A stretch of 64,000 nt of DNA from positions 72,463,158 through 72,527,157 of the forward strand of contig NC_080583.1 of NCBI RefSeq assembly GCF_029962835.1, written 5' to 3'. Position 1 is the first letter of the stretch, and each line of letters starts with the position of its first letter. Positions 29,401 to 44,400 of the stretch are shown here, in pieces. This DNA is from Magnolia sinica (taxonomy: Eukaryota > Streptophyta > Magnoliopsida > Magnoliales > Magnoliaceae). The notes under the pieces are model-generated. The model worked only from the letters and a program-made list of their open reading frames with translations. It had not been told where the DNA came from and searched no databases. A program made the position numbers and the translations under genes.

Positions 29401-32400
29401 ATGAAGAAATTACAAAAAATTCAGTTTACTTCTAAAAAATAATTATGTTATTTTATAATTTTGTATGCATGTATGGATGAATGTATAATATATTTATGTG
29501 TGGATGTGTTCATTGATGGATGGATGAATGGATGTATTATGGTGGATGTGTTATGCATGTATAGAAGTATCATTCATGAATGGATTGATAGGTGTGTATG
29601 AATGCATAAATGCATGGAAGTATGAATGTATGTGTGCATGGGTGGATGGATGCATGATGGATGATGTATCTATGTATGTATGTAAGCATGGATAAATTTT
29701 TGTTACTATTGCACTAGTTTTTTACAACAACACATGGTTTAGGCCCTTATTAAATGGAAACTTACTATGCATGGTTCTTTTTTTGAAATTTATTATTATT
29801 AAATATGTAAACATGCGTCTTCTAGCATCTCCTGAAGTTTTACTGAAAAATTCCACCTTTTTCTCCATGTTTCCCTCAATCAGCGACACATTTCTAGGTA
29901 TCGTCATCTTTAAAAAAAAAAAAAAAAAAAATCTGGGTATCAGCAATATCAGTACATGTTTCGTATCCCAGGTCAAGATACATGTAATGATACCGATACT
30001 ACGAACAATGATCATAAGCTCCTCAAAATTATGTCTTCCACTAAAAACATGAAAGTTATCCATCTCAGCTCACTCATTTTAAAACTTGTGACATTATGAA
30101 TGAAGTACATTTGCCCCAACTACAACGAAAAGTTGTCAGTTTTAGTTTTGTATTTAGCACTAGAATTAATAGTTTTTACTTTATCTTATTTTGCGCTAGC
30201 TTTATAACTTTTGGCTAAGGCTTTGTTATTAACTAAACTTTATTGTAAGGATATGTACAAAATACTCACAATGTATTAAGTGGAGTGGTAGGGTCACCAA
30301 AAAAGAAGAAAGAAAAAACACTATTTCAACACCCTTTCTTGGTAACAGTAATGGCTATGCATTTGGCCTCTCTTAAAATGTGGGGAAAGGATACATTATG
30401 ACCTTCAACTTTTTTCATTCATTACGAAGGGTGACAACAAAAAAAGGAAGAGAACATATTACATTTGATTAACGGACTTCACCATTAAGGACCCCAAAAA
30501 GGAAGAGAGAAATCTCATTTCTTGTCGAAGTTCTCAGGCTTCCACTTTTGAAACTTTGTCCTACTCATGGATCAGTGGTACACTCTATGAGTTTCAACAC
30601 TGAGATCATTGGTTCAAGTGCCCATGTGGTGTGAGTGTGTGTAAAAAAATAAAAAATAAAAGAGTGGAGAACTCTAGTCTAATTCTTAGTTGTAGGAACT
30701 TTCCACCTAAATGTCACTCCCACTTCAGATTTGCTTCCACTTCCACTTTCTGGCCATTTATACTTGCTAACATTATGAAGAAAATGTTTCCTCACTCCCA
30801 CACTCAAATTCCTTGAAACTGTCCCTTGGACTATGGGCAACTAAGAATTACCCTAGTGGCATTTTTTCTTTTTCTTTAGAAACTCCCTTTTTTTAGACAA
30901 GCTTAGATGTTTTGTAGATCTTCCAACCAAAAACTATTTTCAACATTAGGCGGGGTTTTTTTGCATATATTGCAATTAGTCTTTCTTTCTTTCTTTTTTT
31001 AACCCAATTTTGGCTACCACCTTCCACTCTTTTGTCATGTTCTTCACCAATATGTCTTGGAATTTCTTTTTAACCATACTATTGCTCATGGGCTGATGAT
31101 TTTTTCCCTTATCTATTATCTTTACTTGTTTGGCCATCTACGACGGAGACCAAAAACTACACTGGTCAAAAGGAATGAGTTTGTTCAAGTTGAAGGCTCA
31201 AAATGGCAAGGGGAAGGCCTAAAAGGACATGGTTTGAGGTAGTAAGAAAAGACTTGAGGACATATCGTTTGACTGAGGATATGGTCTTGAGATAGAGTAG
31301 AATGGCGGAAAGGATTCGTGTAGCTTATCCCAATTAGTTAGGATAAGGCTTAGATGATGATAATGATGACGATCTATTGTCTTACCTCCAAGGCATCTCT
31401 AAAAGTTCAATGAATATCTGACCTTGTAATTGTCCAGCCCCTAACTCCCAAAGCACCCTTTAGCTAAACTTTCCGTCAATGATTTAAATATTGATAGTAC
31501 CGGTATTGCGCACCAACGTTACATAATACGGGGGGTATCGTTGAAAATATCGCATGATATCGCTATGTATCGACAATATATTGATACATTGCTATATTTT
31601 GAATATATTGCAATATAAAACTCCTGAGTATCATCAATAAATAATGTATCAATGATACTAAGAGACAATGCTCCCTTTATGGGAAAAAAAAGAAGAAGAA
31701 GAAGAAGAAAAAATGCCAAAAAATCATGTCTCAAATTTTTTAGGGAGAATAGATTTCTACGAGTATGTCAACCAGTCCTTATGAGCAGTGTTTTAAATAG
31801 CGGTAGTGTGATGCATAGCGCCCAACCCTCTATAGCATGTAGCGAAAATATGTAGCGTGTAGCGTAAGCTACACGATACTTCTATTTTTAAATTTAAAAA
31901 TAGGACAAATATAATAAATAGTGAAAAAAAGGGAAAAAATATAAAAATGCCTAAAAGATGATTCATTTTATCAATTATAAGCACGTTCAAAAAAGTTATT
32001 AGTTATCATTTATCAAAAGCCAATCCACATATATAAGCCAAATCAAATAATTATCACATCAACAACTTTCTAAGCAGACCACTTTAATTAATAATGTCTA
32101 ATTGAAACCACAAGGCACAATTATGAAAAGAAATAAAAATCCCATAGGCTAAAAGTATCAAGTACAATACAAGTGTCACATTCCTCAACATTAGAAACAA
32201 AGAAAACGTGAATAAAATAGTAAAAAAATACATTGTAGCTTACGCTACGGACGCTACATGCTACGTAGCTGTAGCGTACGCTACGACCCCTGTAGCGTAC
32301 GCTACAGGGGATTTACGCTATTTGGGATGCTACGTAGCGCTACGGCCACGCTACGCTACGTAGTGTACGCTACGGGCGCTATTTGAAACACTGCTTATGA

Positions 32401-35400
32401 GTTGTTGGAGAGAAAAAAGGATTTGGATGGGGAAGTCGAGAACAGAGAGTGGAGACGGGCCGAAACCCAACCAATGAGTTTTTTTCATTTAAAGTGTTTT
32501 TTCTTGTTTAAATAGTTTAGAATTGGTGGAACCAACTTAGTGATCCAAGATTTTGCATGTTTTAAATGCAAAATCATGCATTTTTACCTCCAATTTTCGA
32601 TTTTGGTAAAAAAAAAAAGGAGGAATTTGGGAAAATTTTGAAATTCCATTGATTTCACCATTTGACCCGAAATTAGAGTGTGGAAAAATCATGGATGCTT
32701 GCTTGTATGCTAATCTACAAATTGATGAAAATTTGTAGAATTTTTGAAAAAAAAATATTTTAATTAAAAATATCAATTTTTTTTAAAAATATTTTTTTAA
32801 TTGCACCGAACAACCAAATTGGTTTCTAATATATTTGTTTATCAATTAATCCACACTCTTTTATTTATTTTCAAAAATCAATTTAATTTTTATAGAAAAT
32901 TAACAAAAAATTATTTGAAAATATTTTATTTTGATACTTACATTGTACATTGTCTAACAAATTTAGTGTAACCAATTAATACATTCGATGTTCTAATAAA
33001 TTATATACATTATAGAAATATTTGCAATTTTTAAGTTTATTATTTAAATATTTACTCTTAAATTAATTAAAAATTGTGAAAATATTTGAGATGATATTAT
33101 TTGTTGTTCCTAATATTCTGTGTTTAATTTGGTCGAGCATATTTGGAAAAGAGAAGCAGTCCAATAATAGTTGGCAGCACAACTCACTTCCCGCCAACTA
33201 ACACAGGTCCAAGCACAACCACAGTGGGCATGCGTCAAAGAGCGGTGGAGCATCTCGTTTGAAGAAACACCTAGCAAGGGGTATCAGAACATTATGGATT
33301 GCACACGTGTGCTGGAGGAGATGAGAGTGCAGATGGAACTATTGTGGAAAGGGGTGAGACTAAGAAATGAGCATACCTAGCATGGAAGGGAGTTTAGGGA
33401 GGAGTTTGTGCATCCATACAGTGTCATGGGGCAATGGAAGTGGATAAAGATGACGAACCTAAATACAGACGAGTTGTTGAGGAGTCCTTATAGGAGGACT
33501 AAGATAGGGACCAAATTAGGTGATGGTGATGGGAGGGAGATTAGGTATGCGCTGCACTAGTAATGATAGGATGCGAAATATACCTTCAAATTCGGCAATA
33601 TATAGGAAAGAGGTGGGGAATCAAAAGCAACTGAAAGATCTTTGGAGGAAGGTAGGTAATGGTGGTTGGAGGGGAGGATAGGTGCGCCACACTAGTAGCA
33701 TTAGGATACCAAATATTGGCAATGTATATGGAGGTGGGGAAGCAAAAGCGACTAATGGATCTTTGGAGTAGAGGGGATGCGAGAAAGAAGATTGAAAATT
33801 TGTGATAGGGCTTTTCATGTATGACCGCATGCCAACTATGAGCATGCACTTCAAGAATATGATTATTAAATTGCAATGTAAGGCCAAGGGTGTGGTGCCA
33901 CCTACACGGCTAAACCACATGAGATTGTGGGGCCTTACCTAGATAATAAGGTTGTTGAGATGCACCATTACATCGACAAGTTGAGACCGTCACCGGAGAA
34001 TAATGAGGTCGCACTGATGTGTTACGGATGGACGGGCCCTACGAAATTATTCATTATAAATGTTATGGTCTATTGTAAAGGGAAGGTCATATTTCTAAAG
34101 TCCATTGATGCATCCAATGAAATTAAAAACACAAAATACATATATAAGCTGATGAAGGATGTGATGAAGGAGGTGGGGAGGAAGAATATAGTGCAGTCCA
34201 TCATAGACAATGGGCATGCATTCATGAAGGTGGGAAGGAGTTGATGAAGTATGATCTATACCGGACTGCATGCACTACCCATGGCATTGATTTGATGCTT
34301 GAGGCAATAGGGGACAGGCTGTAGTTAAGAGTGTGATGATTGATATGCTCGAAAAATTACAAAATTCATCTATAATCATCACTGGCTATTATACGAGATG
34401 TGTATGAGGTGTCATGGCAATATAGTGCGGCCTGATGTAACACAGTTCGCCACTAATTTCATCGCCTTAGAAAGCCCCATGAAATACAAGCATGGAGTCA
34501 AAAACCTATTTTATTCTCAAAAGTGTTTGAAATAGAATCGAAGCAGCTGTGTTCTGGCAAAGGCAATTGAGAGGATAGTCATGACTAACTCTTTCTAGGA
34601 CTGTGAACATGGTGTGGTTGGTATTCTGGAGCCCATTTACAGAGGGCTACAGATAATAGATAACAGTACATCAATCGATGGGTTCAATGCCAGAGTTCAT
34701 GTGAAACATGAAAGATGCCATCAAGATAAAAGCCCCAAAGGAATATAAATGGGTATTATAAATGTTTGCACCAAATTTCACGAAATATCTTGAAATTTTG
34801 CATCAAATTAGACTGTATAATCATGAAATTTCATGATACTTGGTGCAACCAAACACACCGTAAAGGAAGCTTTTTATTTGGAACTAAGAGTTTCATTTTT
34901 AGCGTGTTTCATAGAGGTTAGAACTTCCTTATTCTCTGGCCTGGGCTTGTCTATTTGTTGTACCATCTGGTGATGCTATATTCATTTGGAATAGGAGGGG
35001 TAGAATGAGAAGGATCTTCATGCTGCTGCAGAGGTGATTGTATCGTTGAGCATCCAAGAGGGGTTGGATTGTATAATAATAAGAATTGATTTGTTGTTTT
35101 GGGGCTGACAACTACAGTAATAAATGTGACCTACATCATGTCCAATAATCCGAACAAGAAAAGTAGACAAAATAAAGGAAGTCCAAACCCACACAAAGAG
35201 GAGGGTTTATGTCAAGTAGGGAACCGATCGTTGAACTTCTTCCAAGCAATCATGGATGTTCCAATCTTCTTTTTTTTTTTTTTGAAAGGTGACTACTTTA
35301 TTAAGAAAAGGAAAAGCCAAAAGAATACAGAAAAAAGAAAGCAAAACGCCAAAAAAAAAAAAACTACGGGGGGATCACCCCAACCCACTCAACTACCAAG

Positions 35401-38400
35401 GCTAAGGCATTGGAAAATACTCCCTTGGGGCAGGTACATATATCACGGAAACATATATTGTTCCATTCCACCCAAATAGCCCAAAGTCCAGCTAGAAGAA
35501 ATAATCTCCATCTCCTCCTAGAAACCATCATCAGTCCACCATCATGCCGATGGATGTTCCAATCATGAAACTTTTGTCTAGTAAAATGGGATTCGTAAGC
35601 CCAATCCAGATAGATGGGGCAAGGCGATGACCACGATGATGATGTGACTCAAAAGTGCATATCCCTTGTTTATACAACCTAATAAGAGAGACTTTTGTTT
35701 CTATGAACAAGTTCTAAGAGAGAGAAAAGCACCAATTGGAAGAAGAAGAAGAAAAAAGCACTATGAAGATGACACTTACATTAGTCCAATCGAGTCTGGT
35801 GGAAAATGATATGTGATTAACAGCTAAATAATTTGCATATAACCTCAATGGAATGCTCTTCAATAATGAGACCTGGTGCAAGACAAAGTGATCATTAAGA
35901 TAACAATATGACAGGAGATTCAATCCCAGATACCAAGAGAATATCAAATGCTGAAAACGAGGGTATATGAATTTGCATTACAAAAATGGTGATAAATATA
36001 GAAGGGGGGGTATACACTTGCAAAAAAAATACTAAGAATCTTCAAATTATATGCATAAAGAATCTCACCCCAGCATAGGCTACTATTTTAGGTAATGTTT
36101 TCATGTTTCCTGTGCCTTCTGCATATACACTTGCATCAATCAATACCAGCTTTTCAACCTGTATAAAGTTGAAAAAAGAAAAGAAAAGGAAAGAACGATT
36201 TGGAGATTATCTCTTAAAGCATGACCTATGGAAAAACCAGTTGTTGATGAAAATTTTAAAGGCCACTTTGAGATGCTTTCAAAGCTTCAGAACATGGCTT
36301 TCCGTATAAAAAGAATAAACTGAAAGCTGCAAATTATTTGGTGTCCTTAACTATTCAGCATGCACGTGACATCGATTAAATGAAATTACTTACAGCTTCC
36401 GAATAGTTAAATGCAAAATCAATTGCAACAGCAGAACCTAGGCTTGGTCCAACTAGTACCATGGGCTTTTTGATGTAGGACTTCCAGAGCTACAGTTACA
36501 ATATGAGATAAAAACTAATTTAGTATCTAAAAGATCACCAAAATGAAAATGGAAACAGTACCAAACGAAATAAATATTTCATGTTTTCTACATTTAAAAG
36601 GCAATTTTATGTTCTTTACATCAACAGTGCAAGAGATTTGCTCGAATGCATCCCGATGAATTGCAATAAGATACGCCAGGACGCTTAGCCATTGGATTTG
36701 GGTTTGTTTCAGTGGACCCAAACCGTTTGTGTGACATGGCTCCACTTGGATTGGGGATGCCTGAAAAAAACTATCGCATTGAATATTTTAACCATCAATT
36801 ATACAAAGACCCTTCAGTTATACAAAGGTTATGGGGACCATCCATGTTCAAAGCAAAAGATCTCTCAAGGGGTTGAGATGATCCAATTAAGAGCTCTATT
36901 CATTGACTTTCCACCATACAAAGTGAGACTTGTCACATAAACGGTTTGGATCATTAGAAGCAGACCCAGATTCAGAGGCTAAAGTCCCAATGTATCATAT
37001 TGCAATACATCAGGATGTACAGGATGTCTTCGAGCAAACCTCACAATCAAGAATCAAAATGGAGGCATTTAACCAGCGGGAACATAAGAAAGTATGGAAA
37101 CAACATCTTTTAGTGGTTTTCCATCTCCTAGCCAGGATGCATAATCTAAAGTATGTGGAAACAGAGAACTGAGAAACCACTAAACAAACCGAAAAAGAAA
37201 AAAGGCAGAACCTGGCAGTGCAAGAACATGTCAAATTCAAATGAGCACTGTAGTCTTTTTAAAGTCTAATTAGCAATGAATTGAACATAAAACGCTGGTT
37301 AACCATATCCATGGATTCTATTTCTACCCACAGCCATTTCCTCATATAGTTACTAGACCTTTGATAGACCATATGTGCTTCTACACGCATGTAGGATTAC
37401 TTGATCCATGCATTGGATAGGGCCTGCCTAGCTCAGCCCTGAAAATCATCCAATCGCTCCTTAGGTGGGGACGCATGTATGAAAATAATGGATGGTTTGA
37501 AAATACTAATGTGTGGTGCATCTGATCAGTTGATCAGCTGATGATGTGCCAGATCATCCATATAGTGGGACCCAACTGATGCAATGCTCAGATGTCCCAC
37601 ACACATCTAGGTTGCCATTTGCATCTGCATGTAGAGGTGTGAGTGGAAAGGCTAGTGTGGGCTTAGCAAAATCTGGTTCTGTACTATCTAGTTTTGTTAC
37701 AATTTTTGAGTAATTAATGTGTGAGCGGGAATGGTCAAAAGAATAATAGAATAATCAGTCCATATGCGTGGTATTTTGGAAATTTCTTCCTAACTTGAAT
37801 GATAGAGTTTATGTATATATGTCTTACCAGATTTTGTATGGAAATCACAGATTTGAACAAGAAAGAAGGGTGAGTTTTTGGAGAAAATGATTCTCTTGCA
37901 AAGGGAGAAATCCCTAAGAAATAAACCTTTTTGAATTGTGATTTCGTTCAAAAATCGATTCTTCTCCTATTATTTTCTTCTTTCTCACCCATCCTATGTC
38001 AAATTGGTAGCAGAGCAATTTAATCTGTGAGATTGTTTACGATCAATGGCGAGTAATGAGAAGGATGTCCTGGAGGAAGTGGTTCGAAGAGAAGATTGAT
38101 GAGGAGTTACTCAAGTGATCTTGAATAGATTGGATAGAGTGACACTGCCTACACAAGACCAAGGAGAGTCTCCTCATATGCTGGATGGTGGCAACGTATT
38201 GGAATCTAGTTATTCGATCATCTCAGTGGTAGGAGAGGTGACCGATTGGATGATCATAGTTACAACTGAGTAAAAGTTGAGATGCCCAAATTGACAGAGA
38301 TCTACAATTGAAGAACTTCCTAGATTTGTTGGCTCATTTAGAGCAATTTTTTGAATGGAAGGAGATGGCCAACAATAAGAAGGTTAAGATGATGTGCCCT

Positions 38401-41400
38401 CATGTGGACCCAACTCCATTAGAACTGCAAATGCATCAGTAAGGAGAAGTTGGAGAGCTGGCAATACAACAAAAATTTTGCCCTCAAATTACGATCAAGA
38501 ACTCTAGCAGAAATTCCAAACTTCTGACAAAAAGATCTAACTGTTGAAGCCTATACAAAGGAGTTATGCCACCTCATGATTCGAAGTGACAAGGTCAATT
38601 GATAAAAAGGTACAGTAGCAGGTTGCATTACAAGATCCAATGGAAGATTTCAATGAGAAGGGCTTATCAAGTGGATGAGAAGGATATGGTAGCTTGAAAT
38701 TCTCTTGCAAGTTTGTGAAAGGAAAGCAGGATGAGTCTCTTTCAAATCCAAACCCACTGATCCCTGCACTAGGGGGCGGAGAAAAGTAAAAGGAAGCGGA
38801 TCAAAAGCCACATTTTGGGCATAATAGAGATCAAATAAGGTGTAACAAGTTTTTAAATTTGCGCATCATTCCGTGAGGGTCGGGAAAGGAAATTCAAAGA
38901 CAGTTCAATATGTGGAGAATACGAAAGATTGTGAATGGGAAAGCCGAATGAAGGTAGTGATGGAGAGATGGTTACGGAGGAATCCGTACATGGAGATTGA
39001 ATGCCAAATCTCCTTGTATGACATGTTATGTTGGCTCCAAAAATCTTCAAATGAAGAAGATTGAGAGGGTACCAGTTCCTTAATGGCAACTTGCATGGTG
39101 AAGGGAGAGTGTGCAAGTTGGTGATTGACAACAACAATTGCAAGAATTATGCGTCAACAAAGATAGCAGATAAATTGAAGAAATGTCGAGATGCTTTTTC
39201 AACATCAGCCAGTGGAGTGATTTCAAAATGGGAACAAAATCAAGGTGCACACATTAATTTATTTCTTATTACATCAGTGACGAGTACCACGATGAAGTTT
39301 GACATGATGTGGTTCCGAAGGATGTATGATGTATTACTTGAAAGGCTTGTAAGATTATCTAAGAAACTCTTGATATCTGGAAAAGGAAATTCAGCATGAT
39401 TGAGGGGGACAAGAAGAAATGCACGTTACATCTTAAACCGATCAATGGAATGGATCAAACGTCAGGGCTAATAGTGAAGCATACCAAAGAGATTAAGCTA
39501 TAGAGAATGATTGAAACCTGTCCTTTACCTAAGAAGACGAAAAGTTCAACAAGGTCGAATTCCTCCCAATGGCTAAGAGTGTGATGAAGATTTGGGCCCC
39601 AAAAATCCAATTTATGGGTACTATGGCCTGTTCAATAGACCCCGCGCATGGAGATGGGTTTAGAGATTTGTAAGGAACTATGAATCCTATGTGTGGTTGT
39701 AGTTTGATTTTAATGGACTCTGGAGTCTTTATTTAGTAAAAATTTTTGATGGATTTGGTTAGGAATCCAATTGGTGGGAGATTTGCTTGTTATTTTTCAT
39801 AAATAATTTCCAAGTATAAGGAGTTCTTATGTGTCAGTAGGTCATTGCTAGTTTTCTATTAGAGGAGTTTCATGTCTTGAGGGATCTTTAAGAGGATATA
39901 TGAAATATGAGAGAGAGAAACATGACATAATAAAAGGAAGGGAGAGATTGAGATCCATACATATTGTGTTTTGGAATTTCTTAACTTGGGATCACAGAGC
40001 ATGTTTGTGTTGAAAATTATCTTATGCGACCTCTCTGGGCCCCACCGTGATGATGTGTTGACGACATCCACTCAGACCATCAGGTTTCAGTTATCCACAT
40101 TACTCATGAAATCAGTGATGTATTGATAAAATCCATTCTTCTCATTTTCTTTTCTTCTTCCTCATCCATCATTCATTAGTCATCCGCATTAGTAATGAAA
40201 AGGGTGTAATGCTTATAGTGCTTTGGGCAAAGTAAATCACATTTGGGACTCAACCAGAACATAATTGAATATCTTTGAGGTTTCAGCAACACAATGAAGC
40301 TAGAAAAGAGCAAGTACCTGATAGAGGTGTTCGCGCTTGGAGGCGACATCACATGATGGGAGGCGTTCTATCACATGAAAACAAAACCACAATAGTCAGA
40401 CGAAGATCTTCTCGGAAAACTGCAAGCACTACTTACGAACCATCCAATGCATATTATTTTTCCATTGACATAGGGGTCGCGCTTTACTCCGGACTCCTGA
40501 TACATGAGTATGTATATAGTGTCCTGATGCACCGAGCCATACACAGGCGATTTAGACCATTTATCTAATGAGCCCCACCACAGATGAGGGTGCCTCAAAA
40601 ATCTTCCACATTGGGAGATCCTAGCCATCCAATCTTTGCCCATTTTTTGGAGTTTCTGTATTATTTTCTTGACCGTCTATTGTTTTCCAGTGATCAAATG
40701 GTTAGAATCTTCCGATCTAGAGGAAACTTTGGGACATGCCTCATGCATGTCGTACCCGTTAAATCAAAAGTCTAGATCACTAGACCATAACTTGATGATG
40801 TATTGTAGTGCCATATGCATTGGGATGCGTCTAGACATGATAATAATTCTTGACTTGAATCTTAGAAAATAACATGTACAACAGAAACACACCTAAATCA
40901 GAAAAGCCCCATCCAAGAATATCCACAGCCCATGTCTCCAATCCAGCATCCTCAAGTAACGGATATGTGTATCTCCATTCTAAACAAGAGCTGAGGAAAA
41001 AAGATAAAATGATATCTATAAGGTAAGCATATTATAATATTTTCAGTTCCTTTTGCCTGAAGTTGCGACCCATGCCCACTAGCATGCATCGCCCCATTGG
41101 GGCCCACTTCTAAATATGGTGGTTGACCAAATGGGCCAACTTCAGGGTCTTGTGATGGATGGGCCACCATCCAGAACTCATGATGAAAATGCATCTCAAA
41201 ACCATTAAAATGTGTAATTGAGCGAAGATCACTAAAAAAAAATAAAAATCTACTGTTCATATTTGTATTCAATCAAAGGCAATACAAATGAGTAAAAAAG
41301 AATACCCTCCCTCCCTCTCCCTCTCCCTCTCTCTACAATATTCAACTCTACAAATCAATGGTCAGGGCCATCCTTCCAGCACAATATTTTACCGTGGCCT

Positions 41401-44400
41401 ATCTACAATAGCACACAGTGTTAGACAGGCCACATGCCTTGCCTTGTATAGCCGATTCTATAGATAGACAATGTATAAATAGGAGATTTTGTATTTATCA
41501 TTTTACCTTGTATAGTCGTTGTAGAACTCTATAAATTCAACCCTTCAGGGTTGTCTCAAATATAGAAAAGCAAAGGAGAATCATTTTCCTCAAAGCCTTC
41601 ATTGTTTTGCCTTGTTTACATGGTATCAGAGCAATACCAATCCTAATCCGGCATCTTCTTCATCACCGGCACCACCGTCTGTCAGATCCGGCTCCTCCTC
41701 TGTCAGATCCGGCCCTCACGAAGCTCGTCCAGCAACTGTTTGCTGCATCAACAGCCCTGTCCGGCCCTATTATTGCTACGTCCCGCCCTGCATCTGGCCC
41801 TGCGCACGCCCCTGCTTCACGTCCGATCATCCTCAATCTCTGTCCGACCTCTGTCTGACTATTCCTAGGCCCGTTCGATCACGCCCTGCTGTCCGATCAC
41901 GTCCGCGCACGTCCTGTCACATCCGATCACGCCCTGCTGACCCGTCCGATCACGTCCTCTGCCTCACCGATCACCCTCTACTGTGCACGACCTGCTGCAC
42001 AAGTCCCTGCCTCATCCGATCACCCTCTACGCACGCTCCTGCCTCTGTACTGCGCACAATCCCTGCCTCTGGTGTTGTTGCTGTTCTGTTTCTGTCCCTA
42101 CAATCGGCTCTCCTGCTGCAAGGTAACTTCTTCCTTGGCGTGGTTTATCTCACTTCCAACCTATGGAAAAGGACTCCCATACAGAGGCCCTACGATGTAG
42201 TTTCGATGGCACCAACTACAATCTATGGGCCATCCACTTTCAGAGTTTTCTCAAGGGTCGTGGTTTGTGGGGATTAATTGATGGATCTGTTACTATCACC
42301 ACTTCCACCGATGCCGACAAAATGACTGATTGGGAAATGAAAAATGGACGGATTATTACCTGGATTTTTGATTCGGTCGATCGAACAATTGCTGTTGGCC
42401 TCACGCCACCTCACACTGCTAAGGCTATGTGGGATCATCTCCAGACAATATATCAACAGAGTAATGTGGCTCGGTTATACTGCCTGGAACAAGAACTGGT
42501 TCACCTTACTCAGGGTGACAAAAGTATTCAAACTTTCTACTCTATAATGGTTACAATTTGGATAGAGATGGCTATGATGGATCCAAAATTCCCAAATGAC
42601 TTTAAAATATTCCACACAATGCGCGAGAGTGCGCAAGTTAGACAGTTTCTTATGAAACTGCATCCGGAATTTGAGCATTGCAGGGCTACTTTTCTGAACC
42701 GTAGCCCCACTCCTTCAATGAATTCGGTTATTAATGATTTATTAGCCGAGGAACAACGACTGCAAGTCCTCTCTCAGGGGACATCTCAAGGACCATCTGA
42801 CCTGACACTAACTGTATCCACCTCTGCACCAAACCGTGGTTCCACTACTTTGATTTGTCGCGGCTGTAACAAAGTAGGACATATCGTCACTCAGTGCAAA
42901 GATTGGTGCATGTATTGTCGAAGGACTGGTCATGGTATTCAGGACTGTCGTTCACATGCCTACACATCCTCATTCGGCCGTGGACATGGTGGTTGTGCTC
43001 TTTCTGCTACTGCAAATAAAATGTGGAAACTCTGGCACTTTCGCCTGGGTCATCCACATTCTGATCGTTTGATTCAGCTCTTTTCTTCTGGCATGTTAGG
43101 GAATATTTATCTTAATAAAAGTGATTTGGATTTTTCTTGTTCTTCCTGTTGCCTTTCAAAAAGTAAGTGTATTCCCTTTCCTCTAAGTACTACAAAATCA
43201 TCATTTATGTTTGAACTAGTGCATACGGATGTCTGGGGTCCTTCACCAATTATGTCTTTCTCTGGACTACGATATTATGTTATATTCATTAATGATTTCA
43301 CCCATTACACCTGGATTTACTTTTTGTAATCTAAGTCACAGGTGTTTGAAAAATTCAAAATATTTCATTTTATGGTAGACACTCAATTTTGAGTAAAAAT
43401 TCAAACTCTCCGCTCTAACTCAGGGGGAGAGTATCTCTCCACCAATTTTTGTACATATCTTCAGGGTCATGGGATTACTCATCAGACCACCTGTTCTGAT
43501 ACTCCACAACATAATGGGGTGGCTGAACGCAAAAATCGTCATATTGTTGAAACTGCCAATACCTTAATGACAGCTATGAGTGTTCCTTGTTCCTTCTGGG
43601 CGGAAGCTATGATGCATCTAGTCTACTTGATTAATTGGTTGCCAACCACAGTTTTGAATAGTAAATCTCCCTACTTTGTTCTCACCGGTTCTCTTCCTAC
43701 ATATTCCACATTTTGTGTTTTTGGTTGTGTATGTTATGTTCATCTGGCATCACATGAACGTAACAAACTTTCCCCAAAATCAGTAAAATGTATGTATTTG
43801 GGATTTGGAGAAACTCAGAAGGGTTTTCAATTCTATGACCCGGTCTCTCATCGTGTACGGGTATCATGACATGTTGTTTTTCTTGAGCATATTGCCTTCC
43901 ATTCATCTGGTCCTCCTTCGCCCACACCAGACTCTCTTGGTCTTACTATTTTTCCTGACATTCCAGTTGCATCGAGTCCACCTTCTTATCCATTGCAGGT
44001 TTATTCACGACGACCACGTACAGATCCATCACCTACTACTCTCCCTACTGTACCTGTAACCGATTCAGATCCTATCTTGGTACGTCGTTCCACTCGTGAA
44101 CATCGACAGCCTGATCGCCTGATATACTCTATGACTACCATGAATACTACCCTAGATACTGTATCTATTCCTACTTCATATCATTAGGCAACCAGTCATG
44201 ATTGTTGGAAGAAGGCTATGGCAGAAGAACTTGTAGCATTGGATGATAACCATACGTGGGACATTGTTACTCGACCTCCTGACCACCAATTAATTGGCAG
44301 TAAATGGATTTATTCTGTGAAGCTCAAGTCTGACAGATTGTTGGATCGATAGAAAGCTCGGCTTGTCACTCAGGGATACAAATAAGAACACAGAATTGAT